Assembly: GCA_031268675.1 (NCBI GenBank)
Contig: JAIRWY010000037.1
Span: forward strand, 1 to 48,856
From: Candidatus Ancillula glyptotermitis
Lineage (GTDB): Bacteria > Actinomycetota > Actinomycetes > Actinomycetales > Bifidobacteriaceae
Reading direction: 5' to 3'
DNA length: 48,856 nt
Position 1 is the first letter of the stretch. Each line of letters opens with the position of its first letter. Of the stretch, positions 24,001-39,000 are shown in pieces. Under the pieces are notes generated by a model. That model was given only the letters and a program-made list of their open reading frames with translations, searched no databases and was not told where the DNA came from. The position numbers were made by a program, and so were the translations under genes.

Positions 24001-27000
24001 TTCATCAAGATTACGAACGGAGATGGAAGTGAATATGACGGAAATAATAATAAGTATGCTGACTTTATTGGTGATTTCAGTTATCTTGGAGATTATCAAT
24101 ATTTGATTGAATTTACTGGTCCTTTGGATTGTCCTGATTGTAGAATCGCGCTAAATGAAGAAAATTTTCATTATTCGAACGTGGCAATTAATGGATATCC
24201 TGCTGATAATTCAGGAGCAGACAATATATCTCTTTGGAGTGCTTCTACTGCGGCAATTTCCACTCCGCTTTATAAGGATAAAACTGCACCGAATGCTGTA
24301 ATTTCAAATCCTTCCAGAATTGGCAAAAATCTTGCGCGTTTTACATACTCTGTAGATGATTTTGCAAAGGTTAGTTATCTGGCGCTCTCTGATGAAGAAA
24401 TTGCTCAAAATGTGTGCGGGGTTAATTCAAATTATGCAACAGGTGTTGATAATACTACTTTAGCAAATAATATTATTTCCAGTGCCTGCTCTAAACTAGT
24501 TGAGCATCAATTAACTCCAAGTAACTATACGCTTAATCAAAATATTGATGCTGAACTTAATCGTGTTTCTGAAAAAGCACTTACTGTATTTTTAGTGCTA
24601 GAAGATTCTAACGAAAATAGAAGAGTTGTATATACGACCTCAAATGCAGTTCTTCCAGTGTATTATATTAGTTCGGTTGATTATTCGGAATCTGGAAAGT
24701 TGAACACTGAAAATACTGAATATATTGATCTAAAACTCAATAGTTCAATTGATAAAAGCACCTTCCTTTCATCTAATGTGCAGATATATCCAGACTCCTT
24801 AAATCAGAATGCAGGTGCTATTGATGCTGGTGTAGTGGTAAATCCTGTATGTCAAACAGCGTGTGATGCTTCTGATACATATAGAGTTGAACTTAGCGTT
24901 AAAACTCAGGGTGAATTAAATGTTAGACTTGTTAATAATAATGCAAGTGTTTATTTTACCACAGAACCTCATATTTTTAATGTGTACAAAGATTTTACTG
25001 CACCAGTTGTTTCATATATTACATCTTCAAGATCTAGTATAAATGCGGCAAATATTACTTTTGCAACTAATGAAAATGCTGGTAACTACTACTACCTGCT
25101 AAAAGATCCATCTGACGCATCGCCATCTAAATCTGATGTTTTAGCTAGTAGTTTCAATAGTAGTTTTAATACTTCTGTAGGGCAGATTCCTATAAGTCTT
25201 ACTTCATCAAGTGGTGAAATCATGTATTTGGTGCTTTGCGATACTTCTGGCAATTGCTCTGAGGTTAGTAGCAAGGTTATCAATTCCTTTGTGACGGTCA
25301 CGAGTGTAGTTTCAAATGGAGCAGAAAATCAAGTGACAACTTCGTATATTAAGGTCACCTTTGATACTCCAGTGCAAAATCCAGACTTTGATATTGCTTT
25401 TGGTGGAATTTCATCACTTAGTTCAATTAGCCAGTGCAATGAAGGCTCGGAAGTTTCGGGCACTGTATACTGCATAAACATACTCAAGCCAAGTGGTTCA
25501 GGGACAATTCAAGTGTCATCGCCTAGAGCAGAAAATGCAACTTTTGCAACTTTTGCTCCAGTTTCTGTTCAAGTTCACACAAACATTTTGCCAACAGTTT
25601 CTAATGTTGCAACTTCTAGACTTGATGCTAGTCATGCGCGTATTGCATTTGTTACTGATGAAGGTGGTAGTATATATTATGCAATTACTGATTGGGATGG
25701 AACTCCATCAAGCTTTATATCATACAGTGGTTCTTCTGCTGTTACTGGGAATAATCAGATAGATATACCAATTGATGCTGGTTTACACAAGGTGTGGATT
25801 CAAGTGCAAGATCATGAAAATACTGCTGGAGTTATTGCTGGTGCAAATGTAGAAGGATATGCAGTTTTATCAAGTGCAACTGTTGATGGCACGCAGAATT
25901 TGAAGACTAGTAAATATTTAACATATACATTTTCAAATCCAGTGGATGATATAGGCAAGATTACATTTTCTTTGGATGATTCTTCTAGTACTATGGCAAC
26001 TTTGGGCAGTATTTCACAATGTGCAGCAATATCTAATAAAACGTGTTACAATCAGGAGATTACAGTAAATGAGCAAGGTTCAGTTAAAATTAAGGCGCAT
26101 TCTAATTATTATAAAATTAACAACGATTTAACGCAAGATATTGAAAAAACTATCACAATAAATAAGGATATTTCACTTCCAAATATAGTTTTCAATAACT
26201 CTAATTTCATCTATAAGTACGGAGATAGTGCAAGTGTATCTGGATTTGATATATTGAAATCTAGTGGAGATAGTTCATGGGCAACTAAGTTCAATATTAT
26301 AGTTAATTACAACAATGAAGGAATAACTAATACTCTTAGCTACAACTTTAATTGCGCGAACCTTGAATTTAGTTGCTACACCTTTGATATTTCGCAAATT
26401 TCTGCTCTTGTTAACCAGTTTAGACAAAATGCGTCTTTTAGCGATCCTAGTACTGGTATTTTCCAGATCCCAATAACTGCCTATGATAGAAGCCATGTGC
26501 AAAGTCCTCATGGTGAAGCAACTCCTAGAATTTCTACTTCTAATTTGCAGATAAGTATTGAAAATGGTTCATTTACTGCTAGTCCAACTCTGCATTTTGA
26601 TGGTATTACTGAGTCTGGAGGCAAACATTATGCCAAGTTTAAGGATACTATAAGCATTAACGAAGTTGGTAATTTCAAGTTCTCCGATAATACATTTGCA
26701 ACTTCAAAGACTTACCAGTGGTTCAAAATCTTGAACGGCTCGGATAAATGCGAAGTTAGTGATATAAATAAATGTGAAGCAGTATCTACATCAAGCACTG
26801 TTGAGACAAATTCTGCAGGACAAATAATATCAGGTGCTGTTCCAACACTTACTCCAACTGCAGATGATGCTGAAAACGGCAGTAGATTTATTTTGCGTAT
26901 ACTCGGATCTCATCAGGGGCTAAAAGAGCCAAATGATTTAACCATCAACAGCGGCACAAGTTCTATTCCTGCAGGTGTTTTATGGTCTTCAGTTGTGCAA

Positions 27001-30000
27001 ACTATTAAGCGTGATTTTGATCCTAGACCACAATTGCTCATGAGTGATCCAGAGATTGGAAGAACTGCAATAGTTAAGACTAATATCGCAAGTGATCAGG
27101 CTCCATTTGGTGGAGTTAGTGGAGATGTGGCAGAAAATGTACACATCACAAATTGTGCAGTATATGTAGATAATATTTTGAAGAATTCTATTAGCAATTG
27201 CCTTAATTCGCTAACTTATGACAAAAGCGGTATTTCATATGCGGTTAACCCAGAAGATTTGAATAAAAACTTGGAGTTTAATGCTAAAATCAGCGCAAAA
27301 GGTTATATTGATGCGGATATTAGTGTTGTTAAACAAGTGGCTCAGGGTTATTTTTCACCAATTACTGTTACTGAAAATCAAGAGAACAGTTATAGAGCAT
27401 TTTCAGATGTTAAATATACAGTTCGTTTAACAGATGGACAAAATCCATGGAGTTATGTGGATGAAAATGGTAAACTTGAATGTACTCTGCAGTATAAAGG
27501 TAGTCAAATAGATGATGAATGGCAAGATTTCTCAGCGGATATGAAAACTAGCGGTAATTATGGAGATGAAAATTGCGCATCTAATGCATCAACTACAAGC
27601 TTTGGAGTGAAGTGGACGGTAATCAAAGGGTATATTGGCAACCAGATTCGTCTGAAACTTAGGGCAACTTCTGATACGCGCCAAGAAAAGATAGTCTACT
27701 CTGATGCGCATGCAATTTTACCTGCTACTTTTGCGGACAATCTTGGCTTAGAACCTGGTGAAAACCGATCCTTTATTGCGACAGACACACAAACAGTTGC
27801 ATATCATCTGCCTAATTTTGTGCCTAATTCTGTTCCAGATGGTTTTAAGATTGTATGTAAGCTTTATTCGTCTGATTATGCGACTGGATACAATTCAGAA
27901 GATATTTCTAGTTCTGTCTCAAGTAATTATATTTCAGGTTCTGATTTGTGCGGAAATCTTACTACTTTTGGGGAAAGTTTGCAATTAATCTATATAATTC
28001 CAGTGCAATATGTCAACAAGTATGTACAACTGCAAGTTACCTATATAGCAGATGATTATACCTCAAAGGATGTCGGTGATACTTCTTATAGCAAGGTTTT
28101 GGCTCCAAAATTCACAAGTGAAAATCCTGTCATTACTTCAACCGTAACTTCTCCTAGTCTTGCCGTTAACTTCACAAGTTTATTGCCAACTCCATCTAGC
28201 ACTAGTTTAACATGTTCTCTTTATAAAGTACAAGCATCTGAAGATACTTTACTTCAAACAAAGACTTGCAATACTTCAAGTGTCCAAAACAATCGTTTTA
28301 CTGATTCTTTTACTTTAGGCTCTGGAGTTGCTGCATCTGGAGATAAAGTGTACATAAGAGTTACTGCTAGTGCTCCTAATTTTGAAACTACTTCATTTAG
28401 TTCAAATATCGCCGAGTTCGGTAAAAGCAATCTTGGTGATTTGACTTTGCATACTGAAAATACTGAGCCAGTAACATATCATTCAAAGATTAACTACACG
28501 CTAGATTATTCATCACTTGAGACTGCTCCTAGTATTTCGCCAGCGTTCGCAATAGAAGGCAGTATTCCTTCAGGTGTTTCGCCAATAGTCAAGTGTAAAA
28601 AGGCAGATGGCAGTTTTGAGGAGTTGACTTTAACGAGTGGAAAATATGCATGCACAGAAAATATGAGTGCATATACTGGTAAAAAGTTAGAAATTGAAGT
28701 GTCATTTAATCTTGCTGATGCTGGTGATACTGCTGATTTACCAAATATTGATATTTCCTTAAATGCTGAGGTTTCTAGTGAGGATGTATATGCGCAAGTC
28801 AAATCTAAGTCTACAACTGTAAAAAATGCTGTATTTAATAACATCACTATTGATTTGCCACACAGTTTAACATACAATGATGGTAATCAGGCAGCAGCAA
28901 AGATCAGCGAAATTGGCACTAGTATTGACGGAGCAGATATAAAAGTAGATAGCAGTTCTGTATCAGATCAAATCGGTAGTGCAATTTTCATGCAGTGCAA
29001 TTTTTATTATTTAGATGGTGGTGGAGTGCCAACCAAAATTGAAGGAGCGGTAAATTCAGATGATACAACAACTGGCAACGTCTCAAATAAAACTGCTCTT
29101 AGTAGTTCTAGTTGTTTTAATAATGACATCAAGCTTAAACCTGGTTATAATTTAACTAATAAGCAAGTTTATCTTGAAGTTAAAATATCTGGAAAAGGAT
29201 TTTCAACTTATACAATTGAGTCATCAAGAACGTTTATCTATAAAGCGTCATTTACAGAGTCTATGTATACAATCAGTTCGCAATTAAATTCAAGTTATAA
29301 ATACAGCAATACAACTTCCGTGAATGTAACACTGCCAGAAGTTAGCTGGAATAATCTAAATGGGCAATCTTATGAGCTAAAATACTTAAAGTCTAGTGAT
29401 AAAAATGGTACTGATGTAACGGGGCTACTTGCATCTGATGCAATAGTTTCAGTAACTGGAGGAGATTGGGCGAATGGAGCACTCAGTAAAGAAATTGGTA
29501 TTACTCCTAGTGCTAATATTGTCTACAACTACTTAAGTGTTGGTTTAACATTGAGAGCCAATGGTTACAACGACTTTGATTCTCCTCGCCTTTGGAAAAT
29601 GGTGGAACCTCTAAATATTGCTTCAGCAGAAGGCTTTAACTTCAATATTCCAGCTACTACAACCGTTGATGAAACTACTAGTATTTCCTCGCATTTGAGC
29701 TTTGTACAAGGAGGCACAACAACTGCAGTAGATGTTAGTGCATCTAATATTACATACGACTTCATATATGTTGAAAATGCTATTAGTTCTAATCAGTGCC
29801 AAACAAGTGTTACTTCAAATATCAACAACCAGAAGGTAGTCCCCTCAGATTTTATCAGCAATATAGCTTTTGATCAAGAGGATGAAAATTACTCTAGCTC
29901 ATTATACCTCGCTCCAAGTTTGTACAACACTTGTATTGCAGCTAAACTTAGAGTTGCTGTTCCTGGATATACTAGTTTTTCTACTACTTCGTCATTTAGT

Positions 30001-33000
30001 CCTGTTTTACCAGCGCAGTTTACAAACTTTACATTTAATGGTTCCGCTCCTGTGAGTCTCAAGTTTAACCAGACCACTGATTTATCTGGGCTTATTGCTG
30101 ATTTGACAAGTCCTGTAAATTATGCGCAAAAGGCGAACCATACTACTCGTGCAGTTTGGGATTTCAAAGAGTTGCAAAGAACTACAACCCCAGCAACTGA
30201 AGGTTCTTGGGCTAAAGTTGATGCGAGTGATGAATGCGTAAAACTAGAAACTGGCAGTAGTGGTGAATTGATCAAGTTAACTCCTAAACCTTCGAGCTCC
30301 TCGTGTGCATACAGTTATCGTATAGTTGTCACTGCAAGTGCGAATACTGGTGAAGTTCCAGCTAACGCATATACAACACATGACTTTGCAAGTAGTTCGT
30401 TTACTGTTTCTAAGAATATCTTCACAGGTCAAGTTACTTTTGACTATCAAGGAACTGCTGGTGCATCTCGTCCGTCAAGCGATGAAGTTGTGGAAATTGC
30501 CAATATGAATGGTTCGGCAGCGAAGTTCAACTTGAACAATTATTCACCAAACGGTCCTCTTGGACTAACTGGTCTAACTGACTGGACTAAGGTCTATAAT
30601 GACATCAAGTTTGAATATGCAAGTGAGCCATTAACAGATGCCTTTGAGGGCAAGGGTATTAATTCTATAAATTGCTCAGATTCTACTGTTGCAACTTGCC
30701 AAAAAGGGTCAACAAATGCAGATTTTGCAACTCTAACTCCAAGTTTAGGAACTGGATCTGGCGACGAGAAGTATACAAATGCACCGTTATACCGCAAATT
30801 CGTGCGAGCCCAGTTCAAATTCCAGACACCAGGATATGAAGATGTTCTAGCTACCACCAAGTGGATATTTATTTCCAGTCCACTTCCACTTGCTTCAAAT
30901 ACACTTGTACCTTCCTATGCTCCAGTTTCTGCATTAGTTGGCTCAACTATGACCGTTTCAGCTCCAACTGTCAACTTTTCATCAGACGCGAGTTGTTCAT
31001 CTGGTTGTAATACAGCAACTTCGTATAAGTTTGAAGGTACTGCATCCCAGATTCTCCAAGATTATTCAGGTACTAGTTCATACAAGTTCACAAAGGCACA
31101 ACTTGGTGCGCAAGTTACAGCTACTGCAAAAGTTACTAGACCTACTTTTTTTGAGAACTTTGCAACCGTAACTTCTGCCTCAGTTGCTCCAATTACCACT
31201 ACTTTAGAACTCACTCCTGCAACGTCCATATTTGTGGGCAGTTCATTTTATCTAGGCGTTAAGCTGAAATTAGGAGATTATGGTAACTACTGCTCTGTAG
31301 AGCCAATAACTGGTCAAATCAATGTAAAATACAGCGGCTCAACAATAAAGACTCAAGATGTATCTATTTCAAGTTCTGGGGCTCCAGTGTGCAACTCTAG
31401 CGGAACTACTATTGATGTTAAGATTGACCATTTATTTGATGCAGGCAGTAAGCAATTATCAGTAGAATTTGTGCCATCTGGTTCACCACTAGTTTATACT
31501 GGAGCAACTGGGACAAGCAATATTGATGTACAAAAAGTTTCATCAAGTATTTCAATTGATTCACCACAAGGTATTTCAGTTTCAAGTAGTCATTTTACAT
31601 ATGGTGTTAATATGGAGACTAAAGGATATGTGAATACGAGCGCTGGCACAAATAAACTGTCTTATAAAATACATGGACCTAGTGGTTTTGGAACTTCTGG
31701 TATAGTTCAAGGAACTGTTAATCTTACTAATCCTGCAAATTGCAGTGTTGATTCTAAATGCGTTCGAACTGCTAGTATAGATTACCAAGGTTCTATATAT
31801 AGTGGTAGTTACTGGATTGAAGTTACGTATGTAGCAAATGATAATGAACTTGAAGCAACTCAAAATACACAAGCTGCAAGTCTAGGTGTTTCTGCTCAAG
31901 GTTCAAAGATTACACTAAACTCAATTTCAAGTTTTCCTGCAAATACTGCAACTTTGCCAATTCATGCAGAAGTTAGACCTGAGCAAGAAAGTATCACCAA
32001 TATCCGACCAGATGGAAAAGTGCATATTGAGTTGATATATCAAGACTGTTCTAATAGTGAACTACAAAGTATCATCAGCAGTTGTGGAACACAAAATGAC
32101 ACGACTGGACAAACCTATATTTCTCAGGATGCTAATCTATCTGCATATAATAACTCTAATTTTATAAGTGAGGCTACTACAACTATAACGCTCACTAAAA
32201 ATAGTATCGCAAAGATTTTAAAAGGCAATTGGCTGGCTAAAGTAACTTATAATGGTGATTCTAGATTTTCAACAAGTAATGCCCAGACTTCTTTTATTGT
32301 AACAAGTATTACGCCTTCTATAAGCATTACACCGCCAACTGCACCTAAAATAACGGATAGTTCAATGACCTTTGGAGTTTCAGCTAGTGCTCATGGTTTT
32401 ATTCCTAGTCAGTCTATTGGGTATACTCTAAAAACTGATTCTGGTGTTTATACGGGCACGACTTCTGGACAAGTTTCAGTTACTCCTCAGGGTACCACTT
32501 GCCTTTATAACGCAGATTGTACATCTACTACTAGTATCACAATACCTTTAGGCATAAGCATTTCAAAACTTGGTAATTATACAATTTCTCTAAATCTTCC
32601 ACCTGGTAAATATTCATCAGGAGACTTCAACTTAAATACTGCAACTGGTGAGTCTTCTGTCTATGTTAAAGGCCTTGAGTTGATATGCGAAAATAGTGTT
32701 TCAACATCTAGTAGAAAGGTTACAGAACTCAACTATGATGATGAAATTACCCCAGAAAGTTGTGGACATCAAGGTGGAACACGACCAGTTGTTGACTCTC
32801 AAACTTATGGGCGTTTTGTCGGTTACTACAATACAAATGCTTTAGAATCTACTTCTAGTCCTTTTGAATTCGGCACTAAAATAACGGCGGACAAGACAAT
32901 ATATGCTAAATATGCATCTAAAACTGAAAATAATGCACCAGATTTTAAGCTTGTTGATAAGAATAGTTGCCAAGGAGTGCGGTATGGAGATTGCACTGTA

Positions 33001-36000
33001 AATTCACTTAAAGATTTAACGGTAGGTGAAGAATATAGAATAATTGGAAGAGGTTATGGAGTTAATGAAGAAATTCAAATACTTCTAACTGATTCGTCTA
33101 ACCAAACTCTTAAGATTCTTGTATCTCAAATTAAAGGAGATGTTAATGGCGAGTTTAATCAAGTAGTTGTTTTACAAGATCCTGGAACTGGACATTATGC
33201 TAGTGGTGAGAAAATATATTCTAGTATAACTTCTGAAAAAGGTTTTGCATCTACAGGAACTTCATCTAAAAGTTATGAACCGCAGATTAAGAAAGCACAA
33301 GCAGCATTTCTTCTTGATGGTAGTATACTTTCTGATCTTGCGCTAGAACATTCTACTCAATATAGTTGGATTTTTTCTGGTGGTAGTCCTAATGGGCAAA
33401 CTGCTGGAGAAGATCAAACAGGATTATTCTCAGTTGATATTAAAGACGAAAATGGCAATAGCTTGACTGGCTCTAATCAAGATTTTGCTAACTATTCAAT
33501 TCTACAAAGTGGTAATTCATCTACTCTAAACTTAAGAACTCCTGAGAAGTTGTTTAATGAAACAGATGGACTTACTATTGTCTTCAAAAGAGGTGAGTCA
33601 GCTGAGTTCTGGGGTAAAACTGAAACCAAGAAACTAACAGTTGTTCCTAAATCATCTGGTTATACGATTACTCTGCATAAAAATCAAACTGCAAATGGAG
33701 GTAGTTCAGAAGTTACTTTGGCGCAAACTTCAATAACTGTCCATTATAACGAGGCAATTTCAACAGCGATTTATAACTTTGCTCAAGTTGGTGCAGATAC
33801 AACTCCAACTAGAAGTGGTTATGCTTTTGATGGATATTATACCAAGAATGGTTATTCAGGGGGCGATTGGGGAGAAGAGTACACGAAAGATACTGTATTT
33901 AATCAGCTAGTAAATATTGACCTATACCCTAAATGGGCGGTAAAAAATTATACACTTAATTTTGACTACAACAGTGGAATTCCAAATACTTCAGCGTCAA
34001 AATCTGTCGTTTATGATAGCGCAGTTGGAGATTTGCCAGCACCGAGTAGACATGGTTATGAATTCAGGGGTTGGTATTTTGAGGCTCAGTGCAAAGGAAA
34101 AGAAGTTACAAGTGAAGATAAATGGACACTTGAAGTTGCCCAGAGTGGTATAACAGTTCATGCATGTTTCTTTGACTTGCCTCCAGTTCCTGGTGAAAAT
34201 GGAAGTATTGAAATATCCGATCCTAGTTATAGCACGGGTACAGGCGCAAGTGTAAAGGTCAGTTGGATTCAAGGTGTTGATGATGTTACAACATCTGAAC
34301 ACATTAAATACCGCGTATGTTGGACAAACAGCAACTTAGAAGCATCAAGTACAAGTCAAAAACTTGATGAGTTTCATGCGCTTGGTGAATCATCTAAAAA
34401 ATGCAGCACTGTCAATAATACCAATTTCCTTGTTATAAACAATTTGGAGCTAAATTCCAGATATTATTTTGATGTTGAAATAATTGATGATGCATATACA
34501 AATAGCGCCACAACTCTTAGTTCTAACTTAAGTGATAATGCAGTTTCGTATTCAAAAACAAGTGATACTCTTGTGTTTAACACAGTTCATGAAGTTCGCT
34601 TTGATATGCAAAGTGGACAAGACAATAGCCAGACTAAAAAGACCAAGAATCAGTATGTTTTAGATAATCGCGCTGTAGTTAACCCTGAGCAAAATCAAAG
34701 TACAGCAGAAACGGAGTTCACGAAAAACGGTGATTTCTTTGTTTGTTTCAGCCAAGTTGCATATAATATTGCGGATCAGAACTACTTTAATGAAGATGTA
34801 GAAAATAACCACGAAAATGTTACTTGTACTAATCCTTTTAGATTTGCTGAAAATGCTGATGCATATATTGTAGATCAGAATACCTCTAAGACAACTTCGC
34901 CAATTACACTTTATGCTGCATTCCATGATTTGTATGAACCAGTTATGCCACAAGTTCAACTATCTTCAACTAGTTTTCCTACTGATTCTGTTAAGGCATA
35001 TTCAATAAACGACACTATTAAGGCTAGTTTCAAAAATGCAACTGTACCAAATCTTGGTGTAACATGCGCTTGGCAAGTAGCTTCTTGGAGTCCTGGCGAT
35101 AACAAGTATGCTGATTTTGCTAGTATTGGTTCGCTAAGTTCTTCTTCTTGTCCATCAAGTGGCAATAATGGACCTATTGGTGGAACTGATGCACTCTCTC
35201 AGATAAAAGTAACCGAAGATGATGTTAAAGTTGTGGATTCTAACAACAACAGCCGCCCAAATAGATACCGTTTGAGTGTCAACGTAAATATAAAACATTA
35301 TAGGAATGTAACCGAAACCGTCAACCATAATGTTGCTCCAGTAATAGATACTGACTATGCCCAGACTATGCGACTTAAATTTGATATTTTTGATACTGAT
35401 GTTTTTGCTCCAGCAGATTACAGCGATAATACATCTGCACTTGTTAGAAAAAATAGTTCAGACGTTATGTATAGCGTTGATGGCATATCTAAATTTAAGG
35501 TACAAGATTCATCAAGAGATATTCTCAATATTCCTGAAGTTAAAATTACTTGTAGAATGCGATTTGGAAGTTCATCAGATGCGATCAATTTTACTGCTAA
35601 TGGTGTTTTTGCAGAAAACCAAGATTGCGAAAAGTACCTTAGTGACGGTATATATCTAGCAGTTCCGCCGAGTGTAACAACAACAACAACAACAACAAAC
35701 AACTACATGAGAGTGGAATTTGATTTGCATGCTCCTGGTTATGAAACTAAACACGTTGATTCTAGTAAATCAGGTGGAAATAATGGATGGGCAAGAATAC
35801 TCAAAGCAAACTTTAAGGCTGCTGATAATAAAATCAACACATTTGGTGATACTAGTGCTCTAACTCCAACTTCAACGCTAAATTTCACTGTGCACAACCC
35901 AACGCCTGCTTTAACTAATGTGAAGGATGAAACTGGCGCTTTGATGCAACCTAAAGCCCCATCTGATGTTCTATATTCCTACACCTACAAGAATACTGAG

Positions 36001-39000
36001 GCTCAGTTTGCATCTGCTCCTGTTGCTCTTGATCCAGAAACTAGTCAAAAGCCTGGAAAACTTGAGACGTTTATAGAATATGCAACTGTTTCTAATCCTG
36101 ATGTTTATATAAAACTTGGTGAGTGCGAGAAACTCAATTATGCAGATGTTCCAGAAAATCAAAAAGCGCTCAACTGCGATTTGCGCGGAAGTAATGGCGT
36201 TTCTAGGTTGTCACCAGGGGATAAAATACGCGTAACTAGTAAAGCAAGTGCACTTGGATATAACGATTTAGTTGATGTTAATACATTTACTCTAAAAGCA
36301 GAAGTTCTTAAGCAAACTACAAGTGATTTACCAGTTGACAATGATACTTTTACTAGTTCTAATACAAACGGTGCTAATAGCTTCAAGAATAACAACTACT
36401 ATTTTGACACTGGTGCTCTCCAGATTGGTAAAATGCCACTTGAACAAGGAGGTAGAACTACAATTGGCGAGTATATTCAACCCCTTAAAATACAGCTTGG
36501 AAATAATTATGATCTACCAGAGGGAAGTGTTACAGGAGTTTGGCAGGTGAAAGCGCCTTCTGGAGAGTTTACAGATATTGAGAGTACAAGTTCTTCTAAC
36601 AATTCTACAAATGAACTAATACCTTCTCCGTATACACCCGCAGTTCAGTATTTTCCAGCAACTGAAGGTTATACTTTGCGTTATCATATAACAGTTCGTG
36701 ATACCTCTTTACCAGGTTCAGTTACTGTCGCAGAACCTGGTAGTTCAACTTTAGGAACTCAAAGCATCAACTCTGAGGTTGTCAATTTGCATCGAGCTGA
36801 TATTCCTGTTCTTGCACCAGCATCTAGCTACAACCTTGAGAGCGAGAACCAGACAAATCCAGATCCTGTATATTATTCCGACTACGGGTATTCATTTTCA
36901 ACGCCTTCGGTTATGCCGTCCACGTATTCAGCAGATTCTGTGAAGTGCTATGTTGCAGTGGCTAATTCAGATGCTAGTAAGTCCACATTTGATCAAAATG
37001 CTGCTACTACTGAGGGCATATATGACACAAACAAGGCAAGTGCAGACTTCTATAAAGGCGCAGTTGTGACTGATGTGGGATGGATTCAAGGTATAGTGCC
37101 ACAAACGCCTCAAGCGCCAGATGCGGCAACAACTTCAACGAACTGTGGTTATGCAACTCCAGGGGCAAGCAATTTGGTGAAGGTATTTTTGAATAACTAC
37201 AACTATGTGGACAAGTATCTTAAACTAGTTGTTAAATATGACTTCCCTGGTTATAAGACCTATTACCCGTCTAATCTCTGGTCTCCAAAGGTTAAAGTGC
37301 ATGATTTTAATATTTCAAGCCCTATAAATAGGTCACCTAATGAAATTGAGTCTGGTAAGACTGCTGATGATGATAAATCTCCAAAATATGATATTAAGAT
37401 TCCAAATCCTAGTCCAGATACAACTAGTCTAAAAGGTAAAACAGGATATGATTCTGATAATGTTGAAGGTGGAACTACTTACTGTATCTGGGAATTTGCA
37501 AGTATAACTTCTCTAGGTGGCTCATCAGATCAGAGTTCTCCATATGGTAGCGATACGAATTACACTGTGGATGACTACGGAATAGCAAATGGGCGCAAAG
37601 TGACTGTATGTGATATAAGTGATAAGCATGGTGATTATTATCGGCAGAAAATGGGGCTTCCTACTATTGAGCATTCTGGTAATGATAGCATTTCTAAGCT
37701 TAGATTAGTTGTTCAAGTTGCAAAAGATACAGATGGCGCGGTTCCAGATGGGTTTGGGCATAATGTTATTAGAATGCCTTGGACTACAATCGGTAAATAT
37801 GAGTTCACTAATTTAAGCCTAAGTTTAGATGGAAGTGATACAAATGACCTCAGAGTTGATAAAACTTCTACTTTGCGTTTCCAGCTTCCAAATGATCCAA
37901 ACGCGCGGTTCTATAGTGCAGACACTAAGATTACATGCGGTTTCTATTATGCTGATAATGTTGACGTTGATAGCGATGGAACTAATGAACATAAGAAAAA
38001 TGATCCCGTAGAAATTACTGATGCTCTTGATGTTTCTACTGGTGATGATGCAAAATATGCTATTCCTGCAGAAGGTTATGCTAAAAAAGTGGAGGGTAAA
38101 TGGACAAGAAATGGAGAAACATGCAATAATAAAACTGGAAACGATTTTGCGCTGTCAACTGGTGTTCAAGCGGCTGGTGAAGAAGATTCGTTATATTCTA
38201 AATCTTATAATATAACTATTCCAGCTAGTTTAGTTGATCTGCCGATGTACTTCAAAATTCATGTTGAAGATAGTCGAACGAAAGGTAGTTCTACAGATCT
38301 GTATGAGCCAAAAGACCTCATGGTGAATTTTGGACATTATGGTATTGTGCAGAAAGCTAATTTCTCAAGTATTGAAAACAACGGAGACTGGCAAGGTATA
38401 GGAGAGGGCACTGAGGAAAACACTCACTTAAAAACTAGTGCGCAAGGGTTCACATACTTAAATACTGACCATCCAAATACACGCATAAATTCAAGTGCAA
38501 CTGAAGATGGATCTTTAGAAGATATTATCACTAGAGAAGGATATGCCGAAGATGCTGATGTGGCACAAAGCGAGCGGGCATATGTAACTTGTGTTTGGTA
38601 TCAAGCAGATGATGCTAACGGCACTGGTTATAGTCCAATACTGACTAATAGAGATACTGGAACTATTGTAAATGGTGGACAAACTACTGCTGAACTTGCT
38701 GCAAACACTAAATGCGGAACTAGCTGGCCAATGTCTAAACCTGCAGAAGGAGCATCGGGCACAAGCACTCCTAAAAACTATCCATATGATTCCGCCATCA
38801 AAATCGGCACTGACCTAATTGGTAAATATATTGACCTTGTTGTTATAACCCATGTTCCTGGTTATGAGCCGATCCAAAATCCACTGAAGCTTAAAAAAGT
38901 ACTAGCTAAGGACTATTCTAGTAGTCCAAATGTGACTGATATACAAGAAAACAAAATAGCTTTGCCTGGACCACAAAGCGCAGAAACAATAACTACCACC

